From NCBI GenBank assembly GCA_003218375.1, contig QHNH01000014.1, positions 24,736-88,735 of the forward strand: a stretch of DNA of 64,000 bases, in the 5' to 3' direction. This DNA comes from Verrucomicrobiota bacterium. GTDB taxonomy: Bacteria > Verrucomicrobiota > Verrucomicrobiia > Chthoniobacterales > UBA10450. The position numbers and the translations under genes are program-made. Shown one piece after another: positions 15,099 through 24,211 of this stretch (within the stretch, counting starts at the first letter, position 1; each line of letters begins with the position of its first letter). Under the pieces are notes generated by a model. The model saw only the letters and a program-made list of their open reading frames with translations, did not search any database and was not told where the DNA came from.

Positions 15099-18000
15099 AT
15101 GTCGGACGCTCCCGAGACGTATACGCTCGATCCGGCCGCCACGGATCAGCCGGGCGAGAATTCGCGCAACGGCGCGCAAAAACGGCGGGATCCGAATGAG
15201 CCGGCGGCAGTCGTAGGCTTGGGCGCGTCGGCCGGAGGCATCGGGCCGCTCCAGCAATTTTTCACGGACATGGACCCGCAAAGCGGGCTGGCGTTCGTGG
15301 TCGTGATGCATCTCTCGCCGGAATACGAGAGTCAGCTCGCGAACGTCATTCAGCAAAAAACGCCGATGCCGGTGACGCAGGTGCACGAGCCGGTGCACGT
15401 GCGTCCGAACCATGTCTACGTGATTCCGCCGAATCACCAGCTCACGTTCGAGGACAGCATGCTGCGCCTCGTGCCGCCGCAACAGCCGCTCGGCCGTCGC
15501 GTCACGATCGATCTTTTCTTTCGTACCCTTGCGCAGGCTTACGGCCAGCGGGCGGTCTGCGTGATCCTCTCGGGGACGGACTCGGACGGCGTGATCGGCT
15601 TGAAACACATCCGCGCCCAGGGCGGCCTCACGATCGCGCAGGACCCGAACGAAGCCGAGCACGACAGCATGCCGGCGACCGCGATCAGTACCGGCATGGT
15701 CGATTGGGTCCTGCCGGTGGAGAAGATGGCGCCGAAATTATTGGAGTTCGCCCGGAACGAGAACCGGATGAAGTTGCCGCCGGAAATTCCCGACGCGGAT
15801 GAGGCGGACGCAAAAGTCGAGGACGCGCCGGGCGGCCCGACGGTTTCCGATGAGACGCGTGACGCCGAGGACGAATCGGCCATGGCCGAAGTGCTGGCGG
15901 ATGTGCGGGCGCAGACCGGCCACGATTTCAGCCACTACAAACGCGCCACCGTCCTGCGCCGGATCGCGCGCCGGCTCCAGGTCAATTCCCTCGAGAGCAT
16001 TCCGAAATACCTGGAGTTCATTCGCACCCATCCAGTCGAGACGCGCGCGCTCCTCCAGGATTTGCTCATCGGCGTCACCCATTTCTTCCGGGACCGCGAC
16101 TCGTTTGCGGCCCTCGAGGCGCACATTCCGCAGCTCTTCGCCGGCAAGAAAAAGGATGATGAGGTGCGCGTCTGGGTGGCGGGTTGCGCGACGGGGGAAG
16201 AAGCGTACTCCGTCGCGATGCTGCTCTGTGAGCATGCGAATCGTCTCGACAATCCGCCTAACGTCCAGCTCTTCGCGACCGACATCGACGAGCAGGCGAT
16301 CGCAGATGCGCGCGACGGACTTTACCCGTCGATGATCGAGGCGGACATCTCACCGGAACGGCTCCGCGAATTTTTCATGCGAGATCACGGCCGCTATCGG
16401 GTGCGCAAGGAAATCCGGGAAAAAATCCTTTTCGCCGCGCACAATGTGCTGAAGGACGCGCCGTTCTCCCGCTGCGATCTCGTCTGCTGCCGCAACCTGC
16501 TCATTTATCTGACCGGCAAAGCGCAGGAGCAAGTGTTCGACGTGTTTCATTTTTCGCTGCGCTCGGGCGGGCTCCTCTTCATCGGCGGCTCGGAAAACCA
16601 CGGCCAGGCGCAGTCGCTCTTTTCCCCGGTGGACCCGAAGCATCGGCTTTTCGTTCGCCGTTCCACCCCGCGGCCAACCTGGAAAGTTCCGTTGCTCCCG
16701 ATCCGGATGCCGGGAAAACTCCCTCCGTCACGGGCGGTCCGCCAGCGGCTCAGTCTCCCGCCGTTGCCGCAAACCGGCACCGACAAGACGACCAGCGAGA
16801 GCAGGACCGAAGCGCTCTCGGCCGGTCACGCTCGCCGGGAGGTGCTCTTCGGCGAGTTGCATTTGCGCTTGCTCGAGCAATACGGGCCGCCGTCCATCGT
16901 CGTCAACGAGAGCCACGATATCGTCCATCTTTCGGAAAATGCCGGGCGCTACCTGCACTTCGTCGCGGGTGAGCCGACGGCGAATGTCGTCAAGGTCATC
17001 AACGACGCGCTGCAAATCGAGCTGCGCACTGCTTTGTTCAAAGCGGCCCAAACGAAAGCGCCGGTGAAGAGTGCGCCCCAGACCGTCGAGTTCGACGGCA
17101 CGAGCGAAATCATCACCCTCGACGTCCGACCGATGGGCGCAGCCGATCAGGCGCTGGGATTTTTCCTGGTGCTGTTCGAGAAAGAAAGCAGCCGCGCAGC
17201 GACCGCCGTGGCGCCGCCGGTCTCTCGCGAAGCCGTCACGCGCGACGCCGAGGAGGAAATCCAGTTCCTGAAACAACAGCTCAACACCACGGTCGAGCAA
17301 TACGAAGCGGCCAACGAAGAGCTGAAGGCGTCGAACGAAGAGCTCCAGGCGATGAACGAGGAGATGCGTTCCGCGACCGAAGAGCTGGAGACGAGCAAAG
17401 AGGAATTGCAGTCCGTCAACGAAGAGCTGTCTACCGTCAATCATGAACTCAAGAACAGCGTCGAAGATTTGAGCCGGACGAATGCCGACCTCAACAACCT
17501 GATGGCCTCGACCGATATCGGGACCGTCTTTCTCGACCGCCAGCTGCGCGTCCATCGTTTCACGCCGAGCGCGCAGAAGATCTTTAATCTTATTCCGGCC
17601 GACATGGGCCGGCCGATCTCGGACATCACCAGCAACCTCAACTACGAAGGCTTCATGGCCGACGCCGAGAAGGTGATCCAGGACTTGACGACCATCGAGC
17701 ACGAAATGCAGCTCGGCGATTCGGGCTGGTATCTCACGCGGATCGCTCCGTATCGCACCAGCGAAGACCGCATCGCCGGAGTGGTCGCGACGTTTATCGA
17801 TATCAGTCGCCGGAAAATCGCGGAGGAGGAAGTCCGCGCCGGGGCGATGCGTTACCGAACTTTGTTCGAGCTGGTGCCGGTCGCGGTCTACATGACAGAC
17901 GCGGACGGCGTGATGCAGGAGTACAACCAGCGCGCGGTCGAAATGTGGGGGCGGACGCCGAACCGGAACGACGAGAAGTTTTGCGGCTCGTTCAAGATTT

Positions 18001-19343
18001 ATTACCCGGATGGGACCTTCATGCCGCACGAGCAGTGTCCCATGGCGCGGGTCTTGCGCGGCGAGAAACTCGACCCGAGCGAGCTGGAGATCGTCGTCGA
18101 ACAAGAAAACGGCGCGAAGCGAAACGTGGTGGTCGCACCCCGGACCTTAAAGGATGACGAAGGCAGGATCCTGGGCGCGATCAATTGCCTGCACGACATC
18201 ACCAATCGCAAGCGGGCGGAAGAAGCGCTCCGGAAAAGCGAAGAACGCTTCCGGCTCCTCGTCGAAGGGGCGCGGGATTACGCCATGTTTTTGCTCGACC
18301 CGGAAAACACCATCACCTTTTGGAGCGCCGGAGCGGAGCGGGTTTTCGGCTGGAACCAGGTCGAGGCCATTGGCGGATTGGGCTCGATGATCTTTGTGCC
18401 CGAGGATCGCAAAAAAGGGGAAGTGGAGAAGGAGATCAACACCGCCTTGAGCGAAGGCCGAGCGCTCGACCGGCGTTTTCATTTGCGAAAGGACGGTTCC
18501 CGGTTTTGGACTGACGGCGTTCTGATGCGGCTCGATGGCGCCAACGGCAAGCTGCGCGGCTTTGCGAAAGTGGCTCGCGATGCCACCGATCAGCGGCGGG
18601 TCGAGGATGAGCTGGCCCACGCCCGCGACGAGATGGAGCAGCGTGTCGTGGAGCGCACCCGGGAATTGCTGGCCACGAACAACGAGCTGGAGCGGACCAT
18701 CGCGCAGCGCCAGCAGCTCGAGCGCGAGCTGCTCGAAATCAGCGAGCGCGAGAAGCGGCGAATCGGCGAGGACCTGCACGATATGGTTTGCCAGGAACTG
18801 ACGGCGACCGCGCTCTTCTTGAAATCGAGCGCCAAGAAAATCGGAGCGAAAAATCCCGCCGCGGCGAAAACCCTGGAAGAATCGGCCGAGACCGTGAATC
18901 GCAACGTCGTGATCGCCCGGGAGCTGGCCGGCGGACTGCAGGCGATCGAGCTAACCGCCTCGGGTTTGAAAAATGCCTTGCGCGATCTTGCTGCCCAGGC
19001 CTGCGAGAACAGCGGGATCAAGTGCCACTTCAAAGCGGCCCGCGGCGTTCACGTTCCGGACGACACCGGAGCGCTGCACCTGTATCGGATCGCGCAGGAG
19101 GCGGTGACCAATGCCGTCAAACATTCCGGGGCGAAGAACATTCTCATTTCGCTCGATCGCAACCCGACCCATACCTGCATTAGCGTCCAGGATGACGGCA
19201 AGGGGTTCGTACCCCGGCGCCAGGGAAAAGGCCTCGGGCTCCACATGATGCGTTACCGGGCCAACGCCCTCGGCGGGGAATTGAAGATCGAGCCGCGCAA
19301 GACCGGGGGGATGGATATTACCTGCATCATCCCATCAAAGTAA
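15099..19343 (+). CDS. CheB-CheR-PAS hybrid sensor histidine kinase (NarL-type)
   Basis: Multidomain signalling protein of 1414 residues, no membrane segment. CheB methylesterase domain at about 35-220 (GLGASAGG Ser44, VVMHLSP His71, SGTDSDG). CheR methyltransferase at about 255-530 (RATVLRRIARRL, VWVAGCATGEEAYSVAM for SAM). Coiled coil at about 725-790, PAS domains near 797, 918 and 1050, another coiled coil, then a HisKA_3 box RRIGEDLHDMVCQE with phospho-His near 1227. The HATPase is LYRIAQEAVTNAVKHSGAK, DDGKGF and GKGLGLHMMRYRA. The LuxR-type regulator after it is the likely partner. The signal is unknown; CheB and CheR active residues look intact. Confidence 0.95.
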   Translation: MSDAPETYTLDPAATDQPGENSRNGAQKRRDPNEPAAVVGLGASAGGIGPLQQFFTDMDPQSGLAFVVVMHLSPEYESQLANVIQQKTPMPVTQVHEPVHVRPNHVYVIPPNHQLTFEDSMLRLVPPQQPLGRRVTIDLFFRTLAQAYGQRAVCVILSGTDSDGVIGLKHIRAQGGLTIAQDPNEAEHDSMPATAISTGMVDWVLPVEKMAPKLLEFARNENRMKLPPEIPDADEADAKVEDAPGGPTVSDETRDAEDESAMAEVLADVRAQTGHDFSHYKRATVLRRIARRLQVNSLESIPKYLEFIRTHPVETRALLQDLLIGVTHFFRDRDSFAALEAHIPQLFAGKKKDDEVRVWVAGCATGEEAYSVAMLLCEHANRLDNPPNVQLFATDIDEQAIADARDGLYPSMIEADISPERLREFFMRDHGRYRVRKEIREKILFAAHNVLKDAPFSRCDLVCCRNLLIYLTGKAQEQVFDVFHFSLRSGGLLFIGGSENHGQAQSLFSPVDPKHRLFVRRSTPRPTWKVPLLPIRMPGKLPPSRAVRQRLSLPPLPQTGTDKTTSESRTEALSAGHARREVLFGELHLRLLEQYGPPSIVVNESHDIVHLSENAGRYLHFVAGEPTANVVKVINDALQIELRTALFKAAQTKAPVKSAPQTVEFDGTSEIITLDVRPMGAADQALGFFLVLFEKESSRAATAVAPPVSREAVTRDAEEEIQFLKQQLNTTVEQYEAANEELKASNEELQAMNEEMRSATEELETSKEELQSVNEELSTVNHELKNSVEDLSRTNADLNNLMASTDIGTVFLDRQLRVHRFTPSAQKIFNLIPADMGRPISDITSNLNYEGFMADAEKVIQDLTTIEHEMQLGDSGWYLTRIAPYRTSEDRIAGVVATFIDISRRKIAEEEVRAGAMRYRTLFELVPVAVYMTDADGVMQEYNQRAVEMWGRTPNRNDEKFCGSFKIYYPDGTFMPHEQCPMARVLRGEKLDPSELEIVVEQENGAKRNVVVAPRTLKDDEGRILGAINCLHDITNRKRAEEALRKSEERFRLLVEGARDYAMFLLDPENTITFWSAGAERVFGWNQVEAIGGLGSMIFVPEDRKKGEVEKEINTALSEGRALDRRFHLRKDGSRFWTDGVLMRLDGANGKLRGFAKVARDATDQRRVEDELAHARDEMEQRVVERTRELLATNNELERTIAQRQQLERELLEISEREKRRIGEDLHDMVCQELTATALFLKSSAKKIGAKNPAAAKTLEESAETVNRNVVIARELAGGLQAIELTASGLKNALRDLAAQACENSGIKCHFKAARGVHVPDDTGALHLYRIAQEAVTNAVKHSGAKNILISLDRNPTHTCISVQDDGKGFVPRRQGKGLGLHMMRYRANALGGELKIEPRKTGGMDITCIIPSK

Positions 19344-19420
19344 ATGGAGCGGCGGGTGTCTCACCCGCAGACTCTTCTCTTTCGTCTTTTCCCGTGCGGG
19401 CGACGACACCCGCCGCTACA
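19343..19420. repeat. Compound palindrome, GCGGCGGGTG family
   Basis: AGCGGCGGGTGTC at the left is inverse to GACACCCGCCGCT at the right. Inside, GGTGTCTCACC and CCCGTGCGGG form smaller hairpins. It lies immediately after the kinase stop and before the regulator gene, and could attenuate readthrough within this two-gene unit. Confidence 0.85.
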
Positions 19421-19466
19421 ACTATCAATATGATGCGAGCGGAGGACTCAGCCGCCGCGATGTTTA

Positions 19467-20288
19467 ATGAAGATGCCCATTAAGCCAGAGCCGCCCAAGG
19501 GTCCGCGTTCGAGAAAGAAGAAGCCTACTTCCGGTCTGGATGCGAAAGAGGCGCGCCGCCAGGCCGTCGATCCCGACGTGAAATCGACCGGCGGCCTCGG
19601 GACCGGCCCGGTAGCGAATCCGAAGTGCGCCTTGCCGGTGTCGATCCGGATCGTGGTCGTGGACGATCATCCGCTTTTTCGACATGGGCTCATCCAGTTG
19701 CTCAATTCGGACGACGATTTCGCGGTCTGCGGCGAGGCGGGCAGCGCCGGCGAAGGAATGGATGTCATCCGCAAAGTGAAACCGCATCTGGTCATCGCCG
19801 ACCTCGGGTTGAAAGGAACGAACGGGATCGAGCTGACGAAAATGATCGTCGCCGAGTTTCCGCACATCCCGGTCATGATTCTTTCCATGCACGACGAATC
19901 GCTTTACGCCGTGCGCTCGTTGCGGGCGGGCGCGCGCGGTTACGTCACGAAACAGGAAGCGCTCGGCAGCGTCCTCGAAGCCGTCCGCGAAGTCATGGAT
20001 GGCCGCACCTATCTCAGTCCCAAAATGGCGAGCCAGGTGATTTCCAAGGTCGTCGTCAATCGCGTCGCGCCTGATGAAGAAATCACCGATCGATTGAGCG
20101 ACCGCGAACTCGAAGTGCTGGAGATGATCGGCGCCGGCAAAGAAGTGAAAGCGATCGCCAAGGCGTTGAATCTCAGTCCCAAGACCGTCGAGACCCACCG
20201 GACCCACATCAAAGAGAAACTGAATCTTGAGAACGCCCGGCAAGTCGCCCGTTTCGCCGTCCAGTGGGTCGCCGAGCGCGGGGTGTAG
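19467..20288 (+). CDS. LuxR/NarL-family response regulator
   Basis: DNA-binding response regulator of 273 residues. A basic, proline-rich leader of about 58 residues precedes the receiver (IRIVVVDDHPLFRHG, phospho-Asp112 in LVIADLGLKG, MILSMHD, YVTKQEA). The C-terminal LuxR helix-turn-helix is LSDRELEVLEMIGAGKEVK, then LSPKTVETHRTHIKEKL. The leader is unusual for the family. It follows the NarL-type hybrid kinase, which it probably serves. ATG start chosen as first in frame; ATG 19473 is an alternative. Confidence 0.93.
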   Translation: MKMPIKPEPPKGPRSRKKKPTSGLDAKEARRQAVDPDVKSTGGLGTGPVANPKCALPVSIRIVVVDDHPLFRHGLIQLLNSDDDFAVCGEAGSAGEGMDVIRKVKPHLVIADLGLKGTNGIELTKMIVAEFPHIPVMILSMHDESLYAVRSLRAGARGYVTKQEALGSVLEAVREVMDGRTYLSPKMASQVISKVVVNRVAPDEEITDRLSDRELEVLEMIGAGKEVKAIAKALNLSPKTVETHRTHIKEKLNLENARQVARFAVQWVAERGV

Positions 20289-20304
20289 CTACGGACCGCA
20301 AAAT

Positions 20305-20328
20305 GCAGCCGATCAGCTTTCCGGCTGC
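20305..20328. terminator. Possible hairpin terminator after response regulator
   Basis: GCAGCCG and CGGCTGC form a 7-bp stem with a 10-nt loop, 17 nt after the regulator stop. It is followed by TATCAAAATT rather than a clean T-run, so termination is only possible. Confidence 0.4.
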
Positions 20329-20354
20329 GTATCAAAATTGGAGGTGATCGATTG

Positions 20355-20507
20355 ATGCGAACGTTAATTCTTCTCATTTTGATTTTGCTGCTCATCGGGG
20401 CGTTGCCCGCGTGGCCCTATAGCGCGCAGTGGGGTTACTATCCCAGCGGCGGCCTTGGCACCGTTCTGGTGATTGTCCTGATTCTCTGGCTATTGGGCTA
20501 CGTCTGA
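20355..20507 (+). CDS. DUF3309 family small membrane protein
   Basis: Protein of 50 residues: MRTLILLILILLLIGALP, then WPYSAQWGYYPSGGLG and a second hydrophobic helix VLVIVLILWLLGYV. This is the DUF3309 pattern of two helices around a Gly/Tyr-rich turn. A strong ribosome site GGAGGTG lies 7 nt before the ATG. Members occur widely in soil bacteria and are of unknown function. It sits alone between the response regulator and the convergent lysS. Confidence 0.9.
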   Translation: MRTLILLILILLLIGALPAWPYSAQWGYYPSGGLGTVLVIVLILWLLGYV

Positions 20508-20526
20508 TTCGGCTCGGGGATTTTGG

Positions 20527-20552
20527 CTGTAGCCGCTTCGCTGTGCGAAGCG
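20527..20552. repeat. GTAGCC-family half element
   Basis: CTGTAGCC arm followed by hairpin GCTTCGC/loop TGT/GCGAAGC. The second hairpin and right arm of the full element are missing. It lies 3' of lysS. Confidence 0.75.
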
Positions 20553-20583
20553 CGAGACAGACGCAGAAAGCCGAAGGCACGTC

Positions 20584-22077
20584 TTACCGCTTCGGCTTGA
20601 GCAGCGGAAACAGGATCACATCGCGGATCGATTCCGCGCCGGTCAGGAGCATGACCAGCCGGTCGACGCCGACTCCGAATCCGCCGGCGGAGGGCATGCC
20701 GTGCTCGAGCGCGAGAAGGAATTCTTCGTCGAGCTTTTGGGTTTCTTCGCCGGCCTGTTCGAGCAGGCGCTGCCGTTGCACGATCGGATCGTTCAGCTCG
20801 GAATAACCGGGCGAAATCTCCTGGCCGTTGATGATCAGCTCGTAGACATCCACGAGCGAGTCGTCTTCCAGATTCTGCTTCGCCAGCGGCACCAGCTCCT
20901 TCGGGCAATGGGTGACGAAGAGCGGGTCGAACGTTTTTTCTTCAACCAGCTTTTCGAAAACCTGCTGGGTCACTTCGTAGTCCGCCATCCGCGGATTGAT
21001 CTCGACACCCAGCTCGCCGCAGCGCTCCCGCCGTTTCTCAGTCGTGTAATTGAACCATTCCGGATCGACCTCTCGAATCAGATCGCGATACCGCGCCCGC
21101 CGCCACGGACGGGTCAGGTTGAGGGTGCGCGTGACGTTTCCTTCGGCGTCCTTGTGCTCGATTCGGAGGGACGAGCTTCCGCTCGTCCCATTTGTCGGAC
21201 CTGCGGAAGCCGGTCCCTCCGAGATGATCATCGCCAGATGACAAATCATTTCCTCCACGAGATCTGCGATCTTCTCGAAATCGGCGTAGGCCCAGTACGC
21301 TTCGAGCATGGTGAATTCCGGATTGTGTTTCCGGGAGATGCCTTCGTTCCGGAAATTTCGATTCAATTCGAAGACTTTGTTGAAGCCGCCGACGAGGAGC
21401 CGCTTGAGATAAAGCTCCGGCGCGATGCGCAGATAAAGCTCGAGCCCGAGCGCCTTGTGATGGGTGCGGAACGGTTCCGCCGCGGCGCCGCCCGCCACCG
21501 CCTGCAACATCGGCGTTTCCACTTCCAGAAAACCTTTCGCCTCCATGAAGCGCCGGATCTCGCGCACGATCGCGATCCGTTGCTCGAACACATTTCTCGA
21601 ATGCTCGTTCGTGACCAGGTCGAGATAGCGCTGGCGATACCGCGCCTCGACGTCCTGGAGCCCGTGCCATTTTTCCGGCAACGGCCGGAGCGCTTTTCCG
21701 AGCAGTTCGAGTTTGTGAACCTTCAGCGTCAGTTCGCCGGTTTTGGTGAGGAAACAGTCGCCTTCGACGCCGATGAAATCGCCGAGATCGACGAGCTTGA
21801 AACGCTCGATCACTTCGGGGCCGACTTCTTTCGCGTGGATGTAAACCTGGATGCGTCCCGTCGAATCGCGCAGGTCGACGAAATGGCTTTTCCCCATGTC
21901 GCGATGCGCCGTGATCCGGCCGGCGGCGCGCAACGTTGTGCCCTCGGCAAATTTTTCGCGCACCTCCCCGATGCCGCCGGACGTTTCGAAGCCGCGGCCA
22001 AACGGATTCGCCCCGCTTGCCTGGAGCGCCTCGAGTTTTTCGCGCCGTTGCGCGATGAGATTGTTTTCGTCTTCCAT
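20584..22077 (-). CDS. lysS: Lysyl-tRNA synthetase, class II
   Basis: Charges tRNA-Lys in the cytoplasm. The N-terminal OB-fold anticodon domain is at about 50-170. The catalytic core has FLEVETPML, FELNRNFRNEGISRKHNPEF (motif 2), YELINGQEISPGYSELND and GVGVDRLVMLLTGAESIRDV (motif 3). 497 residues. Between LAMIIS and LNLTRPW there is an extra segment of about 30 residues that the usual enzyme lacks, partly encoded by an in-frame palindromic repeat (21164-21222). The rest is intact, so the insert is presumably tolerated as a surface loop. Confidence 0.97.
   Translation of the reverse strand: MEDENNLIAQRREKLEALQASGANPFGRGFETSGGIGEVREKFAEGTTLRAAGRITAHRDMGKSHFVDLRDSTGRIQVYIHAKEVGPEVIERFKLVDLGDFIGVEGDCFLTKTGELTLKVHKLELLGKALRPLPEKWHGLQDVEARYRQRYLDLVTNEHSRNVFEQRIAIVREIRRFMEAKGFLEVETPMLQAVAGGAAAEPFRTHHKALGLELYLRIAPELYLKRLLVGGFNKVFELNRNFRNEGISRKHNPEFTMLEAYWAYADFEKIADLVEEMICHLAMIISEGPASAGPTNGTSGSSSLRIEHKDAEGNVTRTLNLTRPWRRARYRDLIREVDPEWFNYTTEKRRERCGELGVEINPRMADYEVTQQVFEKLVEEKTFDPLFVTHCPKELVPLAKQNLEDDSLVDVYELIINGQEISPGYSELNDPIVQRQRLLEQAGEETQKLDEEFLLALEHGMPSAGGFGVGVDRLVMLLTGAESIRDVILFPLLKPKR
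21164..21222. repeat. GGAGGGA-family palindrome inside lysS
   Basis: Arms CGGAGGGAC and GGTCCCTCCG with inner hairpin GACGAGC/loop TTCC/GCTCGTC. It is entirely within the lysS frame and encodes about 20 residues with no stop in that frame. Same arms and inner hairpin as the element in nnr (27013). Confidence 0.9.
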
Positions 22078-22247
22078 CGTGGGCTGCGATTGTTTAGCAC
22101 GTTTCCCGAGATTCTCATATACGACCTATAGGTCTTATGGGACCTATCCGTCGGCGCACTAAATTCGTTTGCAAAAAAAACCGGGCCGATGCCATACTCT
22201 CGCGCGTCTCGGCCGGATGGACCGGTTCGCGGCGCGCCTTTTGCCTC

Positions 22248-22718
22248 ATGGAAGTCGACCTGCCGCAGACCAGCTCGAAAATTGACGGCCCCCTCGTCAA
22301 GCAGTTCTCGATTTTTTTGCCGAACAAGGTAGGCGCGATGATGGAAGTGGTGAAGCTGCTCCACACCCATAACACTCACGTGGTAGCGATGAGCATCTCG
22401 GAATCGACCGATTCCGCCATCGCCCGGATCATGGTGAGCGATCCGGAGCAGGTGGAAGAATTGTTCAAGCAACACAATGTCGCTTACGGCGTCTGCTCGA
22501 TGGTGGTGGTGGAGCTGCGCGAGGTGGCGACGCAACTGGCGAAACTCCTGGCGGCGCTGCTGATGGCCGAGGTGAATGTGCATTTCACCTATCCGCTCCT
22601 GACGCATCCGCGCGGATTCGCCGCCCTCGCCTTGCACGTCGATGATACGGACTGCGCGTCATCGGTCCTGCGGGGCGAAGGCTTCAAGCTGCTGAGCCAA
22701 ACCGATATCTCGCGGTGA
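22248..22718 (+). CDS. Tandem ACT-domain protein
   Basis: Protein of 156 residues made of two ACT-like regulatory folds. The first begins VKQFSIFLPNKVGAMMEVV and includes MSISESTDSAIARIMV; the second begins near YGVCSMVVVELREV and ends with LRGEGFKLLSQTDIS. ACT domains bind amino acids and control metabolic enzymes (family knowledge). No catalytic domain is attached, so the target and ligand are unknown. The frame extends to 22137 but ATG 22248 is the sensible start. It is divergent from lysS across about 170 bases. Confidence 0.85.
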   Translation: MEVDLPQTSSKIDGPLVKQFSIFLPNKVGAMMEVVKLLHTHNTHVVAMSISESTDSAIARIMVSDPEQVEELFKQHNVAYGVCSMVVVELREVATQLAKLLAALLMAEVNVHFTYPLLTHPRGFAALALHVDDTDCASSVLRGEGFKLLSQTDISR

Positions 22719-22730
22719 TCGCGCATCGTC

Positions 22731-22842
22731 GCGGAACATAGACTTTTAGTCTGTGAGCCCAGCAGGCTTGTAGCCTGCTGAATCCTGCGGCGCGGCGGAC
22801 AACATGTCCGCTGGGCGCACAGGCTGAAAGCCTATGTTCCGC
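22731..22842. repeat. Compound palindrome, GGAACATAG family, copy 1
   Basis: Arms GCGGAACATAG and CTATGTTCCGC pair further inward (CTGTG/CACAG, GCCC/GGGC). They enclose two hairpins, AGCAGGCT/loop TGT/AGCCTGCT and GCGGACA/loop ACA/TGTCCGC. This is the same three-branch layout as the GTAGCC family with unrelated stems. A second copy is at 45948. Confidence 0.92.
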
Positions 22843-22903
22843 CCTGTCGAAGATTGAACGGTTTTGCGCCGGAGAGAATCCAAGGCATAATCCCCGGCAC
22901 AAT

Positions 22904-24058
22904 ATGGATGCAGACGACCTGATTTCGCCCACGCCGCCGCCGGACAGAATGTTTCGGATTGCGCTCTGGCTCGTCGCGATCTTCGGCGCGGCGCAGCTGG
23001 CCGGGCTCGGCGTTTTTTATGCGGGCAAATGGCGCGCCGATTATGTCGCGGCCCATCCGAAAGTGACGGCTCCGGCGGTCACGCCCGCGCCCAGTGCTCC
23101 GGCCCTGGCCGAGAAAACGACGCCCGCCCCCGCAACCACCACAACTGCCACGACGGCGCAATCCACCCCAAGCGCCGCCGCGCTTTCTGTCGCTGAGAAG
23201 CTATTGAAGGAAGCGACCGAGCTGCGCGATAAAGGCGATACGACCAACGCGCTGGCCCGCCTCCAGGACGCCGCCCAGCGCGATCCGAAGAACGCAAATG
23301 TCCTGGCTGAGATGGCGATGATTTACGAATCGATCCAACTTTTCGACCGCTCGAACGAGACTTGGAAAAAGATCGTCGAGATCGGGCCCTCCGCCGGACC
23401 GCTCTACGAGCTGGCGGATATGAAATTGAAAACGGGCGTGACGCCGCCCGCGGCCACGACCACCACCACTGGGCCTGGCCTGGCCGGCACTTCGCCGCTC
23501 GACGCCGGCACCACCCGAAACGACGCGGAAGGAATTCCCGACGGCTCGACTTTCGGCATCACGGAAGTCACCGCAACCGATACTCCGGATGCGGACGCGG
23601 AAACAAACATGAAGTTGAAGATCAGCGTGAAAGCGCGCCCGAACACGCCGATCGATCACACCAAAGTAAAGATCCAGGTTTTCTTCTACGACACCGTGGA
23701 AAACAAAGAGGTCGTGCTAACGGACGCGGATGTCAGTTACGAATGGCTCACGCCGCATCACGACTGGAAGGAGACGAATCCTGAAATCCTCGCGGTGACT
23801 TATCTCCGGCCCAAGAACAAGACGTCGTCCGATGCCGCGCTCGCCGCCGCGGCCGCCTCGGTCACGCCGCCGGGAACGTCGAAAAAGAAAACGCCAGCGA
23901 AGAAAGAGACGACCACCGACGCGACAAGTGAGGCGGGCCATCGGAAGTATCTCGGCTACATCGTGCGCATCTATTACAGCGAGCAATTGCAATCCGTTCG
24001 CGCTGATCCCACCAAATTGCTGAATCTGTTCCCACCGCCGTTAACCGCGCCGCAGTAA
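22904..24058 (+). CDS. Membrane-anchored TPR protein with shared C-terminal domain
   Basis: Protein of 384 residues. One membrane helix (about 16-40) is followed by an Ala/Thr/Pro-rich linker and two TPR-like repeats (about 100-170: GDTTNALARLQDAAQRDP, ANVLAEMAMIYESIQLFD). The C-terminal beta-rich region (about 205-380) is homologous to the C-terminal region of the protein at 38862: both have GITEV/AITEI at the start, FFYD/FFDV, Y.W.TP..DW, AVTYL/VATYL and a VRIYY/VRVYF strand near the end. Function unknown; likely exported face of the inner membrane. Confidence 0.8.
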   Translation: MDADDLISPTPPPDRMFRIALWLVAIFGAAQLAGLGVFYAGKWRADYVAAHPKVTAPAVTPAPSAPALAEKTTPAPATTTTATTAQSTPSAAALSVAEKLLKEATELRDKGDTTNALARLQDAAQRDPKNANVLAEMAMIYESIQLFDRSNETWKKIVEIGPSAGPLYELADMKLKTGVTPPAATTTTTGPGLAGTSPLDAGTTRNDAEGIPDGSTFGITEVTATDTPDADAETNMKLKISVKARPNTPIDHTKVKIQVFFYDTVENKEVVLTDADVSYEWLTPHHDWKETNPEILAVTYLRPKNKTSSDAALAAAAASVTPPGTSKKKTPAKKETTTDATSEAGHRKYLGYIVRIYYSEQLQSVRADPTKLLNLFPPPLTAPQ

Positions 24059-24211
24059 CAACTCGAGGAAGGCGGCGGGCTCTGGCCGGCGAACGAGCTT
24101 GTGAAGCCCTGATTTTTCGTGCTGTATTCGTCTAGCGATGGGAGAAGGGCCACGAAGCCAGGTGGGGGCACCAGACCGCGCATTCAGCGCACCGCGGTTG
24201 GTTTCTAGCTG

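Noticed and set aside
20701..22131. Plus-strand open frame of 476 codons antisense to lysS
   Set aside because: lysS has all class II motifs on the minus strand; the antisense frame has no motif and starts inside lysS.
22119..22150. Short palindrome GACCTATAGGTC with a nearby GGGACCTATCC between lysS and the ACT-domain gene
   Set aside because: Could be an operator, but it is short, has no second copy in the window and no candidate regulator; not enough to call.
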